A model generated the notes under the pieces. That model was not told where the DNA came from and ran no database searches. It was given only the letters and a program-made list of their open reading frames with translations. Shown in pieces: positions 1 to 10,248 of a DNA stretch of 64,000 nucleotides. The position numbers and the translations under genes were made by a program. Position 1 is the stretch's first letter, and each line of letters starts with the position of its first letter. The DNA is from Rhodococcus sp. 1163. Its GTDB lineage: Bacteria > Actinomycetota > Actinomycetes > Mycobacteriales > Mycobacteriaceae. The DNA lies in the NCBI RefSeq assembly GCF_002091985.1, contig NZ_MKKX01000038.1:434001-498000 (forward strand), in the 5' to 3' direction.

Positions 1-737
1 GCAAGTCCCGATGCTGCATCCGCGTCGAGGAACCATACGGTCGAGGTGGAACCGAGCGCGCCGGCAGACGGTATGTCGACTGGGTCGGCGCCACCTACGG
101 CATCGGATACCGCTTGGGCCTTCGCGGCACCGGACACCAGCAACCACACATGCTTGGCACGTTGAATTGCCGGTAGTGTCAACGTGATTCGAACCGGCGG
201 TGGCTTGGGGGAGTCCTCGACAGCAACGACGTAGTGAGTCTTCTCGCGCACTGCATCGGTGTGCGGGAAGAGCGAATTGATGTGGCCCTCACCGCCCATA
301 CCGAGCAGATGGATGTCGAACGCAGGAGTGTGGTTCCCCTCCGAATGCGACGCCAGAATCTGGGCATAGCTCACGGCGGCGAGTCGTGCATCGCTCCCGT
401 GCGGCCCGTCGGACGCGGCCATCGGGAACACACGGTCCGGGTGAACCGGGACGTGGGCGAGCAGAGCGTTCCTGGCTTGCACTTCGTTGCGCTCCGGATC
501 GCCCGATGGAAGGAAGCGTTCGTCACCGAAGTAGACATCCACTTGCGACCAGTCGATTGCGCCGGAGTCTTCTCGCAGGGCTTCGAGCAAGGCGATTCCG
601 GTGCCGCCCCCCGTCAGTACCACCGAGGCAGAACCACGATCGGCCTGGGCGGCGACAACCACTTCGACGAACCGGGACCGCGCAGCGTCGACCAGTGCTT
701 GTGCGTCCAGGAATTGCAGAACCGACGTCTCACTCAT
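1..737 (-). CDS. pgl: 6-phosphogluconolactonase, C-terminus cut by window edge
   Basis: Hydrolyses 6-phosphogluconolactone to 6-phosphogluconate, the second step of the oxidative pentose phosphate pathway, in the cytoplasm. About 245 residues are present and the 3' end lies beyond position 1, so little is missing. The family motifs are visible: a phosphate-binding LTGGGTGI loop near residue 42, a VDVYFGDERFLP segment and a LLGMGGEGHINSLFP segment that normally carries the catalytic His. The start is the ATG at 737, which lies inside the last codons of opcA (8-base overlap), so translation is probably coupled. It is the last gene of the tkt-tal-zwf-opcA-pgl operon. Family assignment is secure. 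Confidence 0.95.
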   Translation of the reverse strand, partial: MSETSVLQFLDAQALVDAARSRFVEVVVAAQADRGSASVVLTGGGTGIALLEALREDSGAIDWSQVDVYFGDERFLPSGDPERNEVQARNALLAHVPVHPDRVFPMAASDGPHGSDARLAAVSYAQILASHSEGNHTPAFDIHLLGMGGEGHINSLFPHTDAVREKTHYVVAVEDSPKPPPVRITLTLPAIQRAKHVWLLVSGAAKAQAVSDAVGGADPVDIPSAGALGSTSTVWFLDADAASGL

Positions 738-1650
738 AGCTCACCTTGGACAGCCCTTTCAATGCGAGTTCATAGATTTCATCGGTATCGAGTCGGCGCA
801 ATTCTTCGGCAAGGCACTCACGAGTCTCACGGCGCGCGAGTGCGACCTCGGCGTCGGGTTGACCTGTTCTCGACAGTGTTGCCGTCTTTCCGGTCTGGGG
901 TCGAACGATGCTGATCGCGCTGTTCTCGCGCTTCAGTTCGACTTTCAGTTCACCGGTCCTACGGTGCACCGGAACCTCGAGTTTCGCTGCGAGCCACCCG
1001 GCGAGGATGTCGAGCGCAGGCTCCTCTGCGAGGCCGGAAACAGTGACGTCCACGACCTTCTCGTGTGGAGCCTGATCCAGTGCGGTGGCGAGCAACCCAC
1101 GCCAGTAGGTGACTCGGCTCCACGACAGATCCGAGTCGCCCTGGGAGTAACTGTCGAGCCGTGACTTGATCGTCGACGTCGGATCCGGCGACTTCGTGGC
1201 ATCGGTAATCCTCCGAATTGCCAACTTGCCCAACGGATCCTGCGCGGGGATCTTGGGCGCTTCGTTCGGCCACCAGACTACGATCGGGGTGTCCGGCAGC
1301 AGAAAAGGAATGACGACACTGTGCTCGTGCTCGGCAAGTTCACCGTGCAGCCTGAGCACCACTACCTCGGATGCTCCCGCGTCGCCACCCACCCGAATCT
1401 GGGCATCCAGCCCGGATTCGGCAGAGCGGTCTCCTCGAATGAGGACGATGACGCGACACGGATGCTCTCGGCTCGCTTCGTTGGCTGCCTCGATGGCAGT
1501 CTCGGCTTGCTCGCCGTCACGGCTGGCGACGATGAGCGTGAGCACCCGTCCGATGGTGACAGCGCCACCGGATTCACGAAGCTCGATCAGCTTCTTGCCC
1601 ACCGCCCTCGTCGTCGTGGCGGGGATATCGACGATCACGGCCTTCTCCAT
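730..1650 (-). CDS. opcA: glucose-6-phosphate dehydrogenase assembly protein OpcA
   Basis: OpcA-family protein of 306 residues, found next to zwf in actinobacteria and cyanobacteria, where it promotes assembly and activity of glucose-6-phosphate dehydrogenase. No enzyme motif is apparent. The core segment PDTPIVVWWPNEAP around residue 120 and the neighbourhood are what identify it. It starts 16 bases inside the 3' end of zwf and ends 8 bases inside pgl, so all three should be translated from one message and produced in step. In C. glutamicum OpcA forms a complex with Zwf, and the same partnership is inferred here. Confidence 0.93.
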   Translation of the reverse strand: MEKAVIVDIPATTTRAVGKKLIELRESGGAVTIGRVLTLIVASRDGEQAETAIEAANEASREHPCRVIVLIRGDRSAESGLDAQIRVGGDAGASEVVVLRLHGELAEHEHSVVIPFLLPDTPIVVWWPNEAPKIPAQDPLGKLAIRRITDATKSPDPTSTIKSRLDSYSQGDSDLSWSRVTYWRGLLATALDQAPHEKVVDVTVSGLAEEPALDILAGWLAAKLEVPVHRRTGELKVELKRENSAISIVRPQTGKTATLSRTGQPDAEVALARRETRECLAEELRRLDTDEIYELALKGLSKVSYE

Positions 1651-3191
1651 TCGCGTCCGGTGCGGTGCATCATTTCATCGCCCGATGTCGGACCCCACGT
1701 ACCCGCTTCGTACGGCTCGGCTGTTCCACCCGCAGCCCAGAAGTCGAGAATCGGATCCAGAATCTGCCACGAAAGCTCGACCTCGGCGTTGACTGGGAAC
1801 AGTGAAGGCTCACCGAGCAGCACATCGAGGATGAGCCGCTCGTAGGCCTCCGGTGAAGACTCCGTGAATGCCTGGCCGTAGCTGAAGTCCATGCTGACAT
1901 CTCGAACCTGCATGCTCGAGCCAGGCACCTTGGACCCGAAACGCATCGTCACACCCTCATCGGGTTGAACCCTGATGACGAGTGCATTCTGACCGAGTTC
2001 TTCTGTCATCGTCTCGTCGAAAGGAAGATGCGGCGCACGTTTGAACACCATCGCGATTTCGGTAACCCGGCGACCGAGAGCCTTACCTGTCCTGAGATAG
2101 AAAGGAACTCCACCCCATCGACGCGTGTCGACCTCGAGCGTGATGGCAGCGTAGGTCTCGGTATTGGACTCGGTGTCGAAACCTTCTTCTTCCTTCAGGC
2201 CCTTCACCTTCTGACTGCCCTGCCAGCCCGCGCTGTATTGCCCACGCGCCGAAGTCTGGGCCAGCGGTTCCGCCAGTTTCGTTGCCGAGAGAACTTTGAT
2301 CTTCTCCGACTGCAATTCGGTGGGACTGAAACTGACCGGCTCCTCCATGGCAGTGATGGCCAACAGTTGCAGCAGGTGATTCTGGATCACGTCACGTGCT
2401 GCGCCGATGCCGTCGTAGTAACCGGCCCGCCCACCGAGGCCGATGTCCTCGGCCATCGTGATCTGGACGTGATCGACGTAGTGCGCGTTCCAGATCGGGT
2501 CGAAGAGCTGATTCGCGAACCGGAGCGCCAGAATGTTCTGAACTGTTTCCTTGCCGAGATAGTGGTCGATGCGGAAAACGGTGTCCTCGGGAAACACCCG
2601 GTTCACGACGGCGTTCAGTTCCTTGGCGCTCGCCAGATCGTGTCCGAAAGGCTTCTCGATGACGACGCGACGCCAATTGTCGTCCGTGCTCTGCGCCAAC
2701 CCGGATCGCGAGAGTTGTTCGAGCACAACCGGAAACGCGCTGGGAGGAACAGAAAGGTAGAAGGCATGGTTGCCGGCGGTTCCACGTGTTGCATCCAATT
2801 CGCCCAGCGTGCGGGCCAATTCGTCGAAGGCGGCGTCGTCGTCGAAGGAACCCTGTACGAATCGGAATCCTTCGGCGAGCGTGTTCCATACTTCTTCGAT
2901 GAAGGGAGTTCGTGCGTGATCGCGAACTGCATCGTGCACGATTTTCGCGAAATCTTCGTTGCCCCACTCGCGACGAGCGAAGCCGACCAAAGCGAAACCG
3001 GGGGGGAGTAGCCCCCGGTTCGCCAGGTCGTACACCGCAGGCATGAGCTTCTTTCGAGCGAGATCGCCCGTGACGCCGAATATCACCAGGCTGCACGGGC
3101 CGGCGATACGAGGAAGGCGTTTATCGCGAGGATCGCGAAGTGGGTTCTGCCACTCCGCATTGCTCTTCGGGTCGGTGTCTGCGGTGGCCAC
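1635..3191 (-). CDS. zwf: glucose-6-phosphate 1-dehydrogenase
   Basis: Oxidises glucose-6-phosphate to 6-phosphogluconolactone with NADP+. The 518-residue length is normal for the actinobacterial Zwf2 type. An N-terminal Rossmann motif GVTGDLARKKL lies near residue 38, and the substrate-binding and catalytic motif RIDHYLGKETVQN near residue 207. The start ATG at 3191 lies three bases from the tal stop codon, and its end overlaps opcA. As the committed step of the operon it supplies NADPH for the lipid synthesis implied elsewhere in the window. I saw no frameshift or truncation. Confidence 0.97.
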   Translation of the reverse strand: MATADTDPKSNAEWQNPLRDPRDKRLPRIAGPCSLVIFGVTGDLARKKLMPAVYDLANRGLLPPGFALVGFARREWGNEDFAKIVHDAVRDHARTPFIEEVWNTLAEGFRFVQGSFDDDAAFDELARTLGELDATRGTAGNHAFYLSVPPSAFPVVLEQLSRSGLAQSTDDNWRRVVIEKPFGHDLASAKELNAVVNRVFPEDTVFRIDHYLGKETVQNILALRFANQLFDPIWNAHYVDHVQITMAEDIGLGGRAGYYDGIGAARDVIQNHLLQLLAITAMEEPVSFSPTELQSEKIKVLSATKLAEPLAQTSARGQYSAGWQGSQKVKGLKEEEGFDTESNTETYAAITLEVDTRRWGGVPFYLRTGKALGRRVTEIAMVFKRAPHLPFDETMTEELGQNALVIRVQPDEGVTMRFGSKVPGSSMQVRDVSMDFSYGQAFTESSPEAYERLILDVLLGEPSLFPVNAEVELSWQILDPILDFWAAGGTAEPYEAGTWGPTSGDEMMHRTGREWRRP

Positions 3192-3194
3192 GTA

Positions 3195-4319
3195 TCAGCT
3201 CTTCTGGCCCGCTTGGCGAAGCTGCTCACCGGTGGCTTCGAGCAGTTCGTTCCACGATGCCTCGAACTTTTCGACGCCCTCGTTCTCGAGAGTGAGGAAC
3301 ACGTCCGAGATATCGATCCCGATTGCGGAAAGCTTGTCGAACACTTCCTGGGATTCGGGGCCCTTGCCGGAAATAGTGTCGCCTGTGACCTCACCATGAT
3401 CGGCGACCGCGTCCATGGTCTTTTCCGGCATCGTGTTCACAGTGTTGGGGGAGACCAGATCGGTGACGTACAAGGTGTCCGGGTATGCCGGATTCTTGAC
3501 CCCGGTCGATGCCCACAGCGGACGCTGCGGGCGAGCACCGGACCCAGCGAGATCGTGGAACCGTGAGCCCACCTCGAACGCCTGCTGGTAGGCCACGTAC
3601 GCGAGCCGCGCGTTGGCCAGTGCTGCCTTACCCTGGAGGTCCGTCGCGGCAGGGGTGCCGATCTTGTCCAGGCGCGCATCGATCTCGGTGTCGACGCGAG
3701 AGACGAAGAACGACGCGACCGAGTGGATCTTCGACAGGTCGTGCCCTGCGGCGCGAGCAGCTTCGAGGCCCTCGAGGTATGCGCCGATGACCAGTTCGTA
3801 GCGTTCGACGGAGAAGATCAGCGTCACGTTGACGCTGATGCCCTCACCGATGACCTTGGCGATGGCGGGGATGCCTGCCTCAGTTGCCGGGATCTTGATC
3901 AGGACGTTCGGCCGGTCGACGATCTTCCACAGTTCGACCGCCTGAGCGATCGTCTTCTCGGTGTCGTGTGCCAGTCGTGGATCGACCTCGATGGAAACGC
4001 GTCCGTCGACTCCGGCAGTCGCTTCGAAGACCGGAGTGAAGATGTCGCACGCGTTTCGTACGTCGTCTGTGGTGACGGTGCGGATGGTGGCGTCGACATC
4101 GGCACCGCGTTCGGCCAGTTCGGTCACCTGAGCGTCGTAGGCGTTGCCCTTGCTGAGAGCTGCTTGGAAGATCGACGGATTGGTCGTCACGCCGACGACA
4201 CTCTTGCTGTCGATCAGTTCCTGCAGGTTGCCCGAGGAGATACGGTCACGCGACAGGTCGTCGAGCCACACCGATACTCCAGCGGCCGATAGAGCGGCGA
4301 GATTCTTGTTCTGGGTCAT
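3195..4319 (-). CDS. tal: transaldolase
   Basis: Transfers a dihydroxyacetone unit between sugar phosphates in the non-oxidative pentose phosphate pathway. About 374 residues, the long actinobacterial form. The Schiff-base lysine segment VLIKIPAT and the downstream [11 protein letters not shown] segment are both present. Two starts are possible. The ATG at 4328 overlaps the tkt stop as ATGA but has a GAAGGG ribosome site directly abutting it. The ATG at 4319 has the same GAAGGG nine bases upstream and gives [11 protein letters not shown], so it is preferred. A further open upstream extension into tkt is only read-through of the frame. Confidence 0.94.
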   Translation of the reverse strand: MTQNKNLAALSAAGVSVWLDDLSRDRISSGNLQELIDSKSVVGVTTNPSIFQAALSKGNAYDAQVTELAERGADVDATIRTVTTDDVRNACDIFTPVFEATAGVDGRVSIEVDPRLAHDTEKTIAQAVELWKIVDRPNVLIKIPATEAGIPAIAKVIGEGISVNVTLIFSVERYELVIGAYLEGLEAARAAGHDLSKIHSVASFFVSRVDTEIDARLDKIGTPAATDLQGKAALANARLAYVAYQQAFEVGSRFHDLAGSGARPQRPLWASTGVKNPAYPDTLYVTDLVSPNTVNTMPEKTMDAVADHGEVTGDTISGKGPESQEVFDKLSAIGIDISDVFLTLENEGVEKFEASWNELLEATGEQLRQAGQKS

Positions 4320-4324
4320 GTCTG

Positions 4325-6421
4325 TCATCCCTTCACGTTGGTGATCGAGCGCTGTGCGGCGGCGGTGACGGCCTCGGCTGTGAATCCGTACTCGCGGAAC
4401 AGTGTTTTGGCGTCCGCCGACTCGCCGTAGTGTTCGAGCGAAACGATCTCGCCGAAGCCTCCGACGATCTTGTACCACGGCATTGCGATTCCGGCCTCGA
4501 CCGAGACGCGAGCTTTGACCGTGGGTGGAATCACCTGGTCGCGGTAGTTCTGGTCTTGGCTTTCGAACCACTCCACACACGGCATCGACACGACGCGAGC
4601 GGCTATCGACTGCTCTGCAAGCAGCTTCTGCGCCTCTACTGCGTACTGGAGTTCCGAGCCGGTACCGATGAGGATGACGTCGGGTGCGGTCGGGGAGTCC
4701 GACAGAATGTAACCGCCCTTGGACACACCCTCGTAGCTGGTTCCCGCCAGGACCGGGATGCCCTGACGCGTCAGCGCCAGCCCGACCGGGCCACTGCTAC
4801 TCGACTTGGCGAGCACGGCCTGCCATGCGAAGGCTGTCTCGTTGGCATCGCCTGGGCGGACCACCGAGAGATTCGGAATTGCACGCAGAGCAGCGAGGTG
4901 CTCGACCGGTTGGTGGGTCGGGCCGTCCTCGCCGAGACCGATGGAGTCGTGTGTCCACACATAGATGGGGTCGATGTCCATCAGCGATGCCAACCGAACA
5001 GCGGGACGCATGTAGTCACTGAACTGCATGAACGTGCCGCCGTAGGCGCGTGTCGGTCCGTGCATGACGATCCCGCTCAGAATGGCGCCCATCGCATGCT
5101 CGCGGATGCCGAAGTGCAGGGTTCTACCGTACGGCTCTGCATCCCAGTCGTCGGTGGAGATCGAGGTGGGGCCGAACGACTTGGCGCCCTTGATTGTGGT
5201 GTTGTTACTGCCCGCGAGGTCCGCCGAGCCGCCCCACAGTTCCGGGAGAACGGGTCCTACCGCATTGAGAACCTCGCCGGAGGCCGCTCGGGTGGCGATG
5301 GCCTTGCTGCCGGGCTCCCAGGTCGGGAGGACATCGGTCCATCCTTCGGGCAGAGTCCCTTGGGTGAGTCGGTCGAGCAATTTCTTGCGCTCGGGCTCAC
5401 GCGCTGCCCAGGCGTCGAATTCGAGGTTCCACTCTTCGTGCGCCTTGCGGCCGCGTTCCTGCAGGTTGCGCGTGTGCGCGATGACCTCGTCGGTCACCTC
5501 GAACGTCTTCTCCGAGTCGAAACCGAGAGCCTTCTTGACCTTCACGATCTCTTCTTCGCCGAGCGCCGCACCGTGAACGGCGCCGGTGTTCATCATCGTC
5601 GGCGCGGGGAAGCCGATGATGGTGCGCAAAACGATGATCGACGGCTTGTCGGTCACCGCCTTGGCTGCCTCGATGGCTGCCTCGATGGCCGTGACGTTCT
5701 CGCCGCCCTCGACGACCTGGACGTGCCAGCCGTAAGCCTCGTAGCGTGCTGCGGTGTCTTCCGACAATGCGATATCGGTCGAGTGCTCGATTGAAATCTT
5801 GTTGTCGTCGTAGAAGAGAATGAGGTTGCCGAGTTGCTGGGTACCGGCAAGAGAGGACGCCTCGGAGGTGATTCCTTCTTCGATGTCGCCATCGGAAGCG
5901 ATGACGTAGATGAAGTGGTCGAACGGACTTGCGCCGAGCGCAGGCTCTGGATCGAACAATCCGCGCTCACGTCGCGACGCCATGGACATGCCGACAGCCG
6001 ACGCCAGTCCCTGACCGAGCGGACCGGTGGTGATCTCGACGCCGTCGGTGTGCCGGAACTCGGGGTGGCCGGGTGTCTTCGACCCGAATGTGCGTAGGGA
6101 TTCGATGTCGATCAGTTCGAGTCCGAATCCGCCGAGGTAGAGCTGCAAGTACAGCGTCAGGCTCGAATGTCCGCAGGACAACACGAAGCGGTCGCGACCG
6201 ATCCAGTGTGTGTCGGTCGGATCGTGGCGCATGGTCCGCTGAAACAGCGTGTACGCGAGTGGCGCGAGACTCATCGCCGTCCCGGGGTGACCGTTTCCGA
6301 CCTTTTGAACCGCGTCCGCAGCGAGGACTCTGACGGTATCGACCGCCCTGGTGTCCAGGTCCGTCCAGTCGCTGGGGTGGTGCGCCGTGGTGAGGACGTC
6401 AATATCGTCTGTGGTCGACAC
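4325..6421 (-). CDS. tkt: transketolase
   Basis: Thiamine-diphosphate enzyme moving two-carbon ketol units between sugar phosphates. Full length at 698 residues. The TPP-binding motif runs from SDGDIEEG (about residue 168) to the paired asparagine region FYDDN, and the N-terminal [13 protein letters not shown] substrate segment and [14 protein letters not shown] segment are intact. The GTG start at 6421 follows an AGGAG site about ten bases upstream. It is the first gene of the five-gene operon and is divergent from ctaB, which is also the arrangement I recall in mycobacteria. Confidence 0.97.
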   Translation of the reverse strand: MSTTDDIDVLTTAHHPSDWTDLDTRAVDTVRVLAADAVQKVGNGHPGTAMSLAPLAYTLFQRTMRHDPTDTHWIGRDRFVLSCGHSSLTLYLQLYLGGFGLELIDIESLRTFGSKTPGHPEFRHTDGVEITTGPLGQGLASAVGMSMASRRERGLFDPEPALGASPFDHFIYVIASDGDIEEGITSEASSLAGTQQLGNLILFYDDNKISIEHSTDIALSEDTAARYEAYGWHVQVVEGGENVTAIEAAIEAAKAVTDKPSIIVLRTIIGFPAPTMMNTGAVHGAALGEEEIVKVKKALGFDSEKTFEVTDEVIAHTRNLQERGRKAHEEWNLEFDAWAAREPERKKLLDRLTQGTLPEGWTDVLPTWEPGSKAIATRAASGEVLNAVGPVLPELWGGSADLAGSNNTTIKGAKSFGPTSISTDDWDAEPYGRTLHFGIREHAMGAILSGIVMHGPTRAYGGTFMQFSDYMRPAVRLASLMDIDPIYVWTHDSIGLGEDGPTHQPVEHLAALRAIPNLSVVRPGDANETAFAWQAVLAKSSSSGPVGLALTRQGIPVLAGTSYEGVSKGGYILSDSPTAPDVILIGTGSELQYAVEAQKLLAEQSIAARVVSMPCVEWFESQDQNYRDQVIPPTVKARVSVEAGIAMPWYKIVGGFGEIVSLEHYGESADAKTLFREYGFTAEAVTAAAQRSITNVKG

Positions 6422-6740
6422 GAGCAGAGATCTCCTGACATTCGTATAATTGAGGCCGACGTGCGTTCGATCTTGGTTCGATCGAATTGCCGCCGACCAC
6501 CAGCCTAGTTCCGCGGCACCTCATTGTCGTGTCTTCCCCCCGTCGGGCTCCGCTGCACTCGCTGCCCGGGCCTGACGTAGTTGCCCGGCAGGGGATATGT
6601 TTCTCACTTTGGGGGCCTGCGAATTGGAGCCGCGATGCTCGGCGTCTACCATCGCCTGTAGTAGTACGTAGGTAATCGCCGACCGTGATCACCGCGCGTA
6701 CGCATGTTCATGTGTGTTCGAGCCTGTGCAAGGAGACGTA
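6422..6740. promoter_or_regulatory. divergent tkt / ctaB intergenic region
   Basis: About 320 bases without a credible gene, separating divergent operons. On the minus strand a TTATAC hexamer (6444-6449) with AGGAG between it and the tkt GTG is a candidate -10, but no good -35 is seen. On the plus strand AAGGAG at 6730-6735 is the ctaB ribosome site. No clear operator or riboswitch pattern was recognised in the middle. Confidence 0.35.
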
Positions 6741-7763
6741 GTGCGAATTGGGCAGCAGTCCGGCGGCCACGGATTCGCAAGCGGTCCCAGCAATCCAGAG
6801 GGCAATGACCTCGGTACCGACGCTGGAAGCGAAGCCGATCCGAGTCGTCCCACTTCGGCCCCCCGTCGGGCTTTGGCATTGTTCATGGCGTATGTCGCCC
6901 TGACCAAGCCTCGAGTGATCGAATTGTTGTTGGTTACGACGATTCCGGCGATGTTGCTTGCCGACCGTGGTCACGTTCAGCCCATGCTGATCCTGAGCAC
7001 TCTGTTCGGCGGAATGCTCGCGGCAGCCAGTGCGAACAGTTTGAACATGGTCGCTGATGCCGACATCGACAAGATCATGGCCCGCACTGCCAAGAGGCCT
7101 CTTGCTCGCGGGGCGATGCCCGTATCGCACGCCTTCGTGTTCGGCGTGAGTCTCGGCGTCATTTCGTTCTTCTGGTTGTGGGCGACCACAAATTTGCTCA
7201 GCGGCATCCTTGCCGTCGTCACGATCTGTTTCTACATCTTCGTCTACACCCTGGTCCTCAAACGCCGGACATCACAGAACGTGGTGTGGGGCGGTGCCGC
7301 TGGTTGCATGCCCGTCATGATCGGCTGGTCGGCTGTCACCGGCACGATCGGCTGGCAGGCCGTGGTGATGTTCCTCGTCATCTTCCTGTGGACCCCTCCA
7401 CACACCTGGGCTCTGATGCTTCGTTACAAGGAGGACTACCAGGCTGCGAACGTTCCGATGTTACCGGCGGTGGCATCCGAGCAGAAGGTGACCAAGCACA
7501 TCGTCTTGTACGCGTGGGCCACTGTTGCTGCGACGTTGGCACTCACTCCCGGATCCGGCGTCATCTATGCCGTGATCGCCGTGGCGGCCGGCGCTTGGTT
7601 CCTCACCGTGGCTCATCGTCTCTACGCAGGAGTCCGCGCGGGAACTCCGGTCAAGCCGATGAAGCTCTTCATCCTCTCGAACGAATATCTGGCACTGGTT
7701 TTCTGTGGCCTGGCAGTGGACTCCGTCGTCGGCTGGGACACGCTCGCTCAACTGTTGTCCTGA
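6741..7763 (+). CDS. ctaB: heme O synthase (protoheme IX farnesyltransferase)
   Basis: UbiA-family membrane prenyltransferase that adds farnesyl to heme B to give heme O, the precursor of heme A for the aa3 cytochrome oxidase. About 340 residues with many hydrophobic segments. The first Asp-rich motif reads [20 protein letters not shown], and the second aspartate motif region contains [17 protein letters not shown] frame open from 6714 exists, but the GTG at 6741 has AAGGAG five bases upstream and is chosen as the start. Together with ctaA nearby it makes the heme A pathway. Confidence 0.95.
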   Translation: MRIGQQSGGHGFASGPSNPEGNDLGTDAGSEADPSRPTSAPRRALALFMAYVALTKPRVIELLLVTTIPAMLLADRGHVQPMLILSTLFGGMLAAASANSLNMVADADIDKIMARTAKRPLARGAMPVSHAFVFGVSLGVISFFWLWATTNLLSGILAVVTICFYIFVYTLVLKRRTSQNVVWGGAAGCMPVMIGWSAVTGTIGWQAVVMFLVIFLWTPPHTWALMLRYKEDYQAANVPMLPAVASEQKVTKHIVLYAWATVAATLALTPGSGVIYAVIAVAAGAWFLTVAHRLYAGVRAGTPVKPMKLFILSNEYLALVFCGLAVDSVVGWDTLAQLLS

Positions 7764-7865
7764 GTTCGAATCCCGTGTGTTCGTACTGACGCCCGGGTTC
7801 GATTGTCGACATGCGTGGGTGGCGCCCGGTGCCGACCTGTCTGCTCTATGTCTGTTACCCAGCGG

Positions 7866-7871
7866 TATTGT
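7866..7871 (+). promoter_or_regulatory. candidate leaderless -10 for the 7878 gene
   Basis: TATTGT lies exactly six bases before the ATG at 7878, and no ribosome binding site precedes that ATG. This spacing places the transcription start on the A of the start codon. Confidence 0.4.
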
Positions 7872-7877
7872 CGAACC

Positions 7878-8273
7878 ATGGCAACCGATGAAAAGAACTC
7901 GCCCGTCGAGGATTCGACCTCCGAGAACAAGTCCGGTCCGACAATCGATGTCCCTGCTGGTGCGTTGTCGGCCGTCCGATCCTTCGTCGGCGAACACGGT
8001 GGTTCGGGCAAAGTCGTCATTCAGCCGGTCGGACGGGCAGGCACACGTGTGACGATGGTCGGCGCGGACGGGATATTGGGCGACCAGGTTGTAGAGAGCC
8101 CGGCGGTCGCGCGTGCATTGGTCGAGGCCGCCGGCAATCTGACCGAGTCGGAGTGGGACCGCGAACTCGTCAGTTCGGTCAACCCTGCACCTGGTCATTA
8201 CCGGAAAATGGCCGGGTGGGTCGCACGTCAGACACGCTTTCCGAAGGCCAGAAACGCGTCGATGGAAAAATAG
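7878..8273 (+). CDS. conserved hypothetical protein next to heme A synthesis genes
   Basis: A 131-residue soluble protein of unknown function. It has an acidic, Ser/Thr-rich N-terminus, then a compact region of alternating hydrophobic strands (GKVVIQPVGRAGTRVTMVGADG) and a C-terminal helix-rich, basic tail (HYRKMAGWVARQTRF). There is no signal peptide or membrane segment and no catalytic motif I recognise. The ATG at 7878 is preferred over upstream in-frame starts because the translated similarity to a normal protein begins there and a -10-like hexamer sits six bases upstream. It lies between ctaB and a bidirectional terminator and is convergent with ctaA. Confidence 0.7.
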   Translation: MATDEKNSPVEDSTSENKSGPTIDVPAGALSAVRSFVGEHGGSGKVVIQPVGRAGTRVTMVGADGILGDQVVESPAVARALVEAAGNLTESEWDRELVSSVNPAPGHYRKMAGWVARQTRFPKARNASMEK

Positions 8274-8320
8274 TTCGAAGCAGACGGAACCGTTCACCGA
8301 TCGGGTGCGTCAAAGAAAGC

Positions 8321-8366
8321 AGGAGAGGTAGTCGGTCGTCTGAGGGGGAGTCCGACTACCTCTCCT
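8321..8366. terminator. bidirectional terminator between convergent genes
   Basis: A perfect 15-bp inverted repeat, AGGAGAGGTAGTCGG at 8321-8335 and its complement at 8352-8366, with a 16-base loop. It sits between the stop codons of the 7878 gene and ctaA. There is no long T-run, which is common for actinobacterial terminators. Confidence 0.75.
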
Positions 8367-8369
8367 CTT

Positions 8370-9368
8370 CTATCCGTTGGTAGTGGCTGCTGCCTGGGCG
8401 GCGGGTAGCTTGTCGGCCGACACGTCATCGAGGGAACTGCGGCTACGACAGGCCGCCCAGACCGCGGCAGTAGCCGCAGTGCACGCGCCTGCACCTGCCA
8501 CGTGGATTGCAACCAGGACGGCAGGCACGTCTGTGAAGTACTGGACGACTCCCACCAAAGCCTGCGCCACAACTATGCCGACCAGTATCTTCAACCGGAA
8601 TTTGATCTTCAGCGGGGCTTTCACCGCATAGAGTGCGAAACCCAGCCCAACCAGAAGGGCCAAGTACCCCACGAGCAGCTGAGCGTGCAGATGCACAAGG
8701 GTCACGATCTCGACACCGAGACGCGGCACAGGTTCATCGATGCTTTTGTCGCCCGCGTGCGGGCCCGCACCGGTCACCATCGTCCCGGCCACCAGAACGC
8801 CTCCCAACACGATTGCAGACAAGCCTGTCAGCAATCGCAGCGGTTCGGGGACAGTGGGGACAGAAGGTCCGGCAGGATCGGGGTCGGCGACTTTGAAGTA
8901 CAGCAGCGTTGCGAGCCAGACCATGATCATGGACAAGACGAGGTGTACGGCGACCGTCCACCACAGCAGTCCTGTCAGCACCGTGAACCCGCCGACCACT
9001 GCTTGTACGACGGTTCCGAGTGGCATGAGCCAGGCGAAAAGAATTACTTCCCGACGCCGACGGGCACGTGTGACCGCGAGAACTATCAACGCTGCAACAA
9101 ACACCACGGCGAAGGTCAACAACCGGTTGCCGAACTCGACTGCCTGGTGCAGAACTGGAACTTCCGAGACGCCGACCGGCGTGAAACTGCCTGGGAAGCA
9201 CTGCGGCCACGTCGGGCAACCGAGTCCCGAGGCCGTCACCCGCACGATGGCTCCGGTGACGGCAATTCCGCCCTGAGTCAGAATGACGATGAATGCCACG
9301 ATTTTCTGCACCCGCAGGGTAGGCACAGGTAGCAGGTCCACGACGCGGAGAAACGCTCGATACAGCAC
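8370..9368 (-). CDS. ctaA: heme A synthase (COX15/CtaA family)
   Basis: Integral membrane oxygenase converting heme O to heme A. About 332 residues with eight or so hydrophobic segments. The N-terminal half holds TASGLGCPTWPQCFPGSF, a conserved family segment with two cysteines, and the heme-ligand histidines lie in membrane helices (LHQAVEFGNR, VHLVLSM, LVHLHAQLLVGY). The GTG at 9368 is preferred, giving a start like M-LYRAFLRVVDLLP and having a TACGAT hexamer exactly six bases upstream. A TTG at 9392 would add eight residues. A C-terminal arginine-rich cytoplasmic tail follows the last helix. Confidence 0.92.
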   Translation of the reverse strand: MLYRAFLRVVDLLPVPTLRVQKIVAFIVILTQGGIAVTGAIVRVTASGLGCPTWPQCFPGSFTPVGVSEVPVLHQAVEFGNRLLTFAVVFVAALIVLAVTRARRRREVILFAWLMPLGTVVQAVVGGFTVLTGLLWWTVAVHLVLSMIMVWLATLLYFKVADPDPAGPSVPTVPEPLRLLTGLSAIVLGGVLVAGTMVTGAGPHAGDKSIDEPVPRLGVEIVTLVHLHAQLLVGYLALLVGLGFALYAVKAPLKIKFRLKILVGIVVAQALVGVVQYFTDVPAVLVAIHVAGAGACTAATAAVWAACRSRSSLDDVSADKLPAAQAAATTNG

Positions 9369-9374
9369 TATGTG

Positions 9375-9380
9375 ATCGTA
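9375..9380 (-). promoter_or_regulatory. candidate leaderless -10 for ctaA
   Basis: Read on the minus strand, TACGAT is followed by six bases and then the GTG start of ctaA at 9368. No Shine-Dalgarno sequence is present. Confidence 0.4.
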
Positions 9381-9447
9381 AACGGCTGTCAACTACAGAG
9401 CGTCGTTGACCCCATGCTGTAGGCCTGGCACACGCCGGGTTTACACC

Positions 9448-10248
9448 TCACGTGAACTTGAAGGTGCGAACCGAGAGCCAAGCGCAGACTGTGGCCCACG
9501 CGGCGAGTACCGCAACGCCGAACCAATCCCATGATCCGTCGACTGCCTGTCCCAAAGCCTCTGCCAGCGCGCCGGACGGGACCAATCGCGCGATGGTGTG
9601 CAATACCGTCGGCATGTCGTCGGAGAGAACAACGAGGCTGCCGATTCCCAGCATGATGAACCACAAGATATTTGCCAAAGCCAGTACGATTTCGGCTCGT
9701 AGCGTGCCTCCGAGCAGCAGCCCCATGGTGGCGAATGTAACCGTGCCTAGTGCGATTACCACCGCTCCGAGCGCCAGTCCGACTATGTCGGGACGCCAAC
9801 CCAGCGCCACCGCGATCGAGCCGAGTACGACGGTCTGCAGGATCACCACCATCACCACTGCGATGCTCTTACCGCCGATGATTCCCCACCGGGGGAGTGC
9901 CGTTGCACCGAGACGTTTGAGTGCGCCGTAGCGGCGGTCGAAGCCGACGGCAATTGCCTGACCGGTGAAGGCGGTGGACATGATCGCCACCATCATCACG
10001 GCCGGGACGACCTGATCTACCGGATGGTCGCCCATCGCCCCCAGCGGCAGCAATGTGAGCCCGACCAAAAGGGTGATCGGGATGAACATCGTCAGGAGCA
10101 ACTGCTCGCCATTGCGTAGCAACAGTTTGAGCTCGAGAACCGACTGCGCAGTGAGCATCGCAACGGCAGTATTGGGGGTCGGATTCGGATTGAACAGTCC
10201 GACGTCGAATCGGTTGTCCGGACGACGGTCGTTACCGTGGATCGTCAT
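9448..10248 (-). CDS. ABC-2 type transporter permease
   Basis: About 266 residues with six hydrophobic segments, typical of ABC-2 exporter permeases. A cytoplasmic N-terminus (to about residue 40) precedes a helix starting near LTMFIPITLLVGLTLLP. The ATG at 10248 forms an ATGA overlap with the stop of the ATPase gene upstream, so the two are translationally coupled. A longer frame to 10344 overlaps the ATPase and is not needed. The substrate is unknown. The pair sits between ctaA and mptB as I recall in mycobacteria (Rv1457c/Rv1458c), which may hint at export of an envelope or heme-related compound, but nothing in the sequence shows this. Confidence 0.88.
   Translation of the reverse strand: MTIHGNDRRPDNRFDVGLFNPNPTPNTAVAMLTAQSVLELKLLLRNGEQLLLTMFIPITLLVGLTLLPLGAMGDHPVDQVVPAVMMVAIMSTAFTGQAIAVGFDRRYGALKRLGATALPRWGIIGGKSIAVVMVVILQTVVLGSIAVALGWRPDIVGLALGAVVIALGTVTFATMGLLLGGTLRAEIVLALANILWFIMLGIGSLVVLSDDMPTVLHTIARLVPSGALAEALGQAVDGSWDWFGVAVLAAWATVCAWLSVRTFKFT

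Noticed and set aside
4328..4580. N-terminal extension of transaldolase into tkt
   Set aside because: The extension overlaps 3' coding sequence of tkt and has no ribosome site; the true start is at 4319 or 4328.
7755..7785. T-arm-like GAGTTCGAATCCC at the end of ctaB
   Set aside because: It overlaps the ctaB stop codon and no acceptor, D or anticodon arm can be formed around it.
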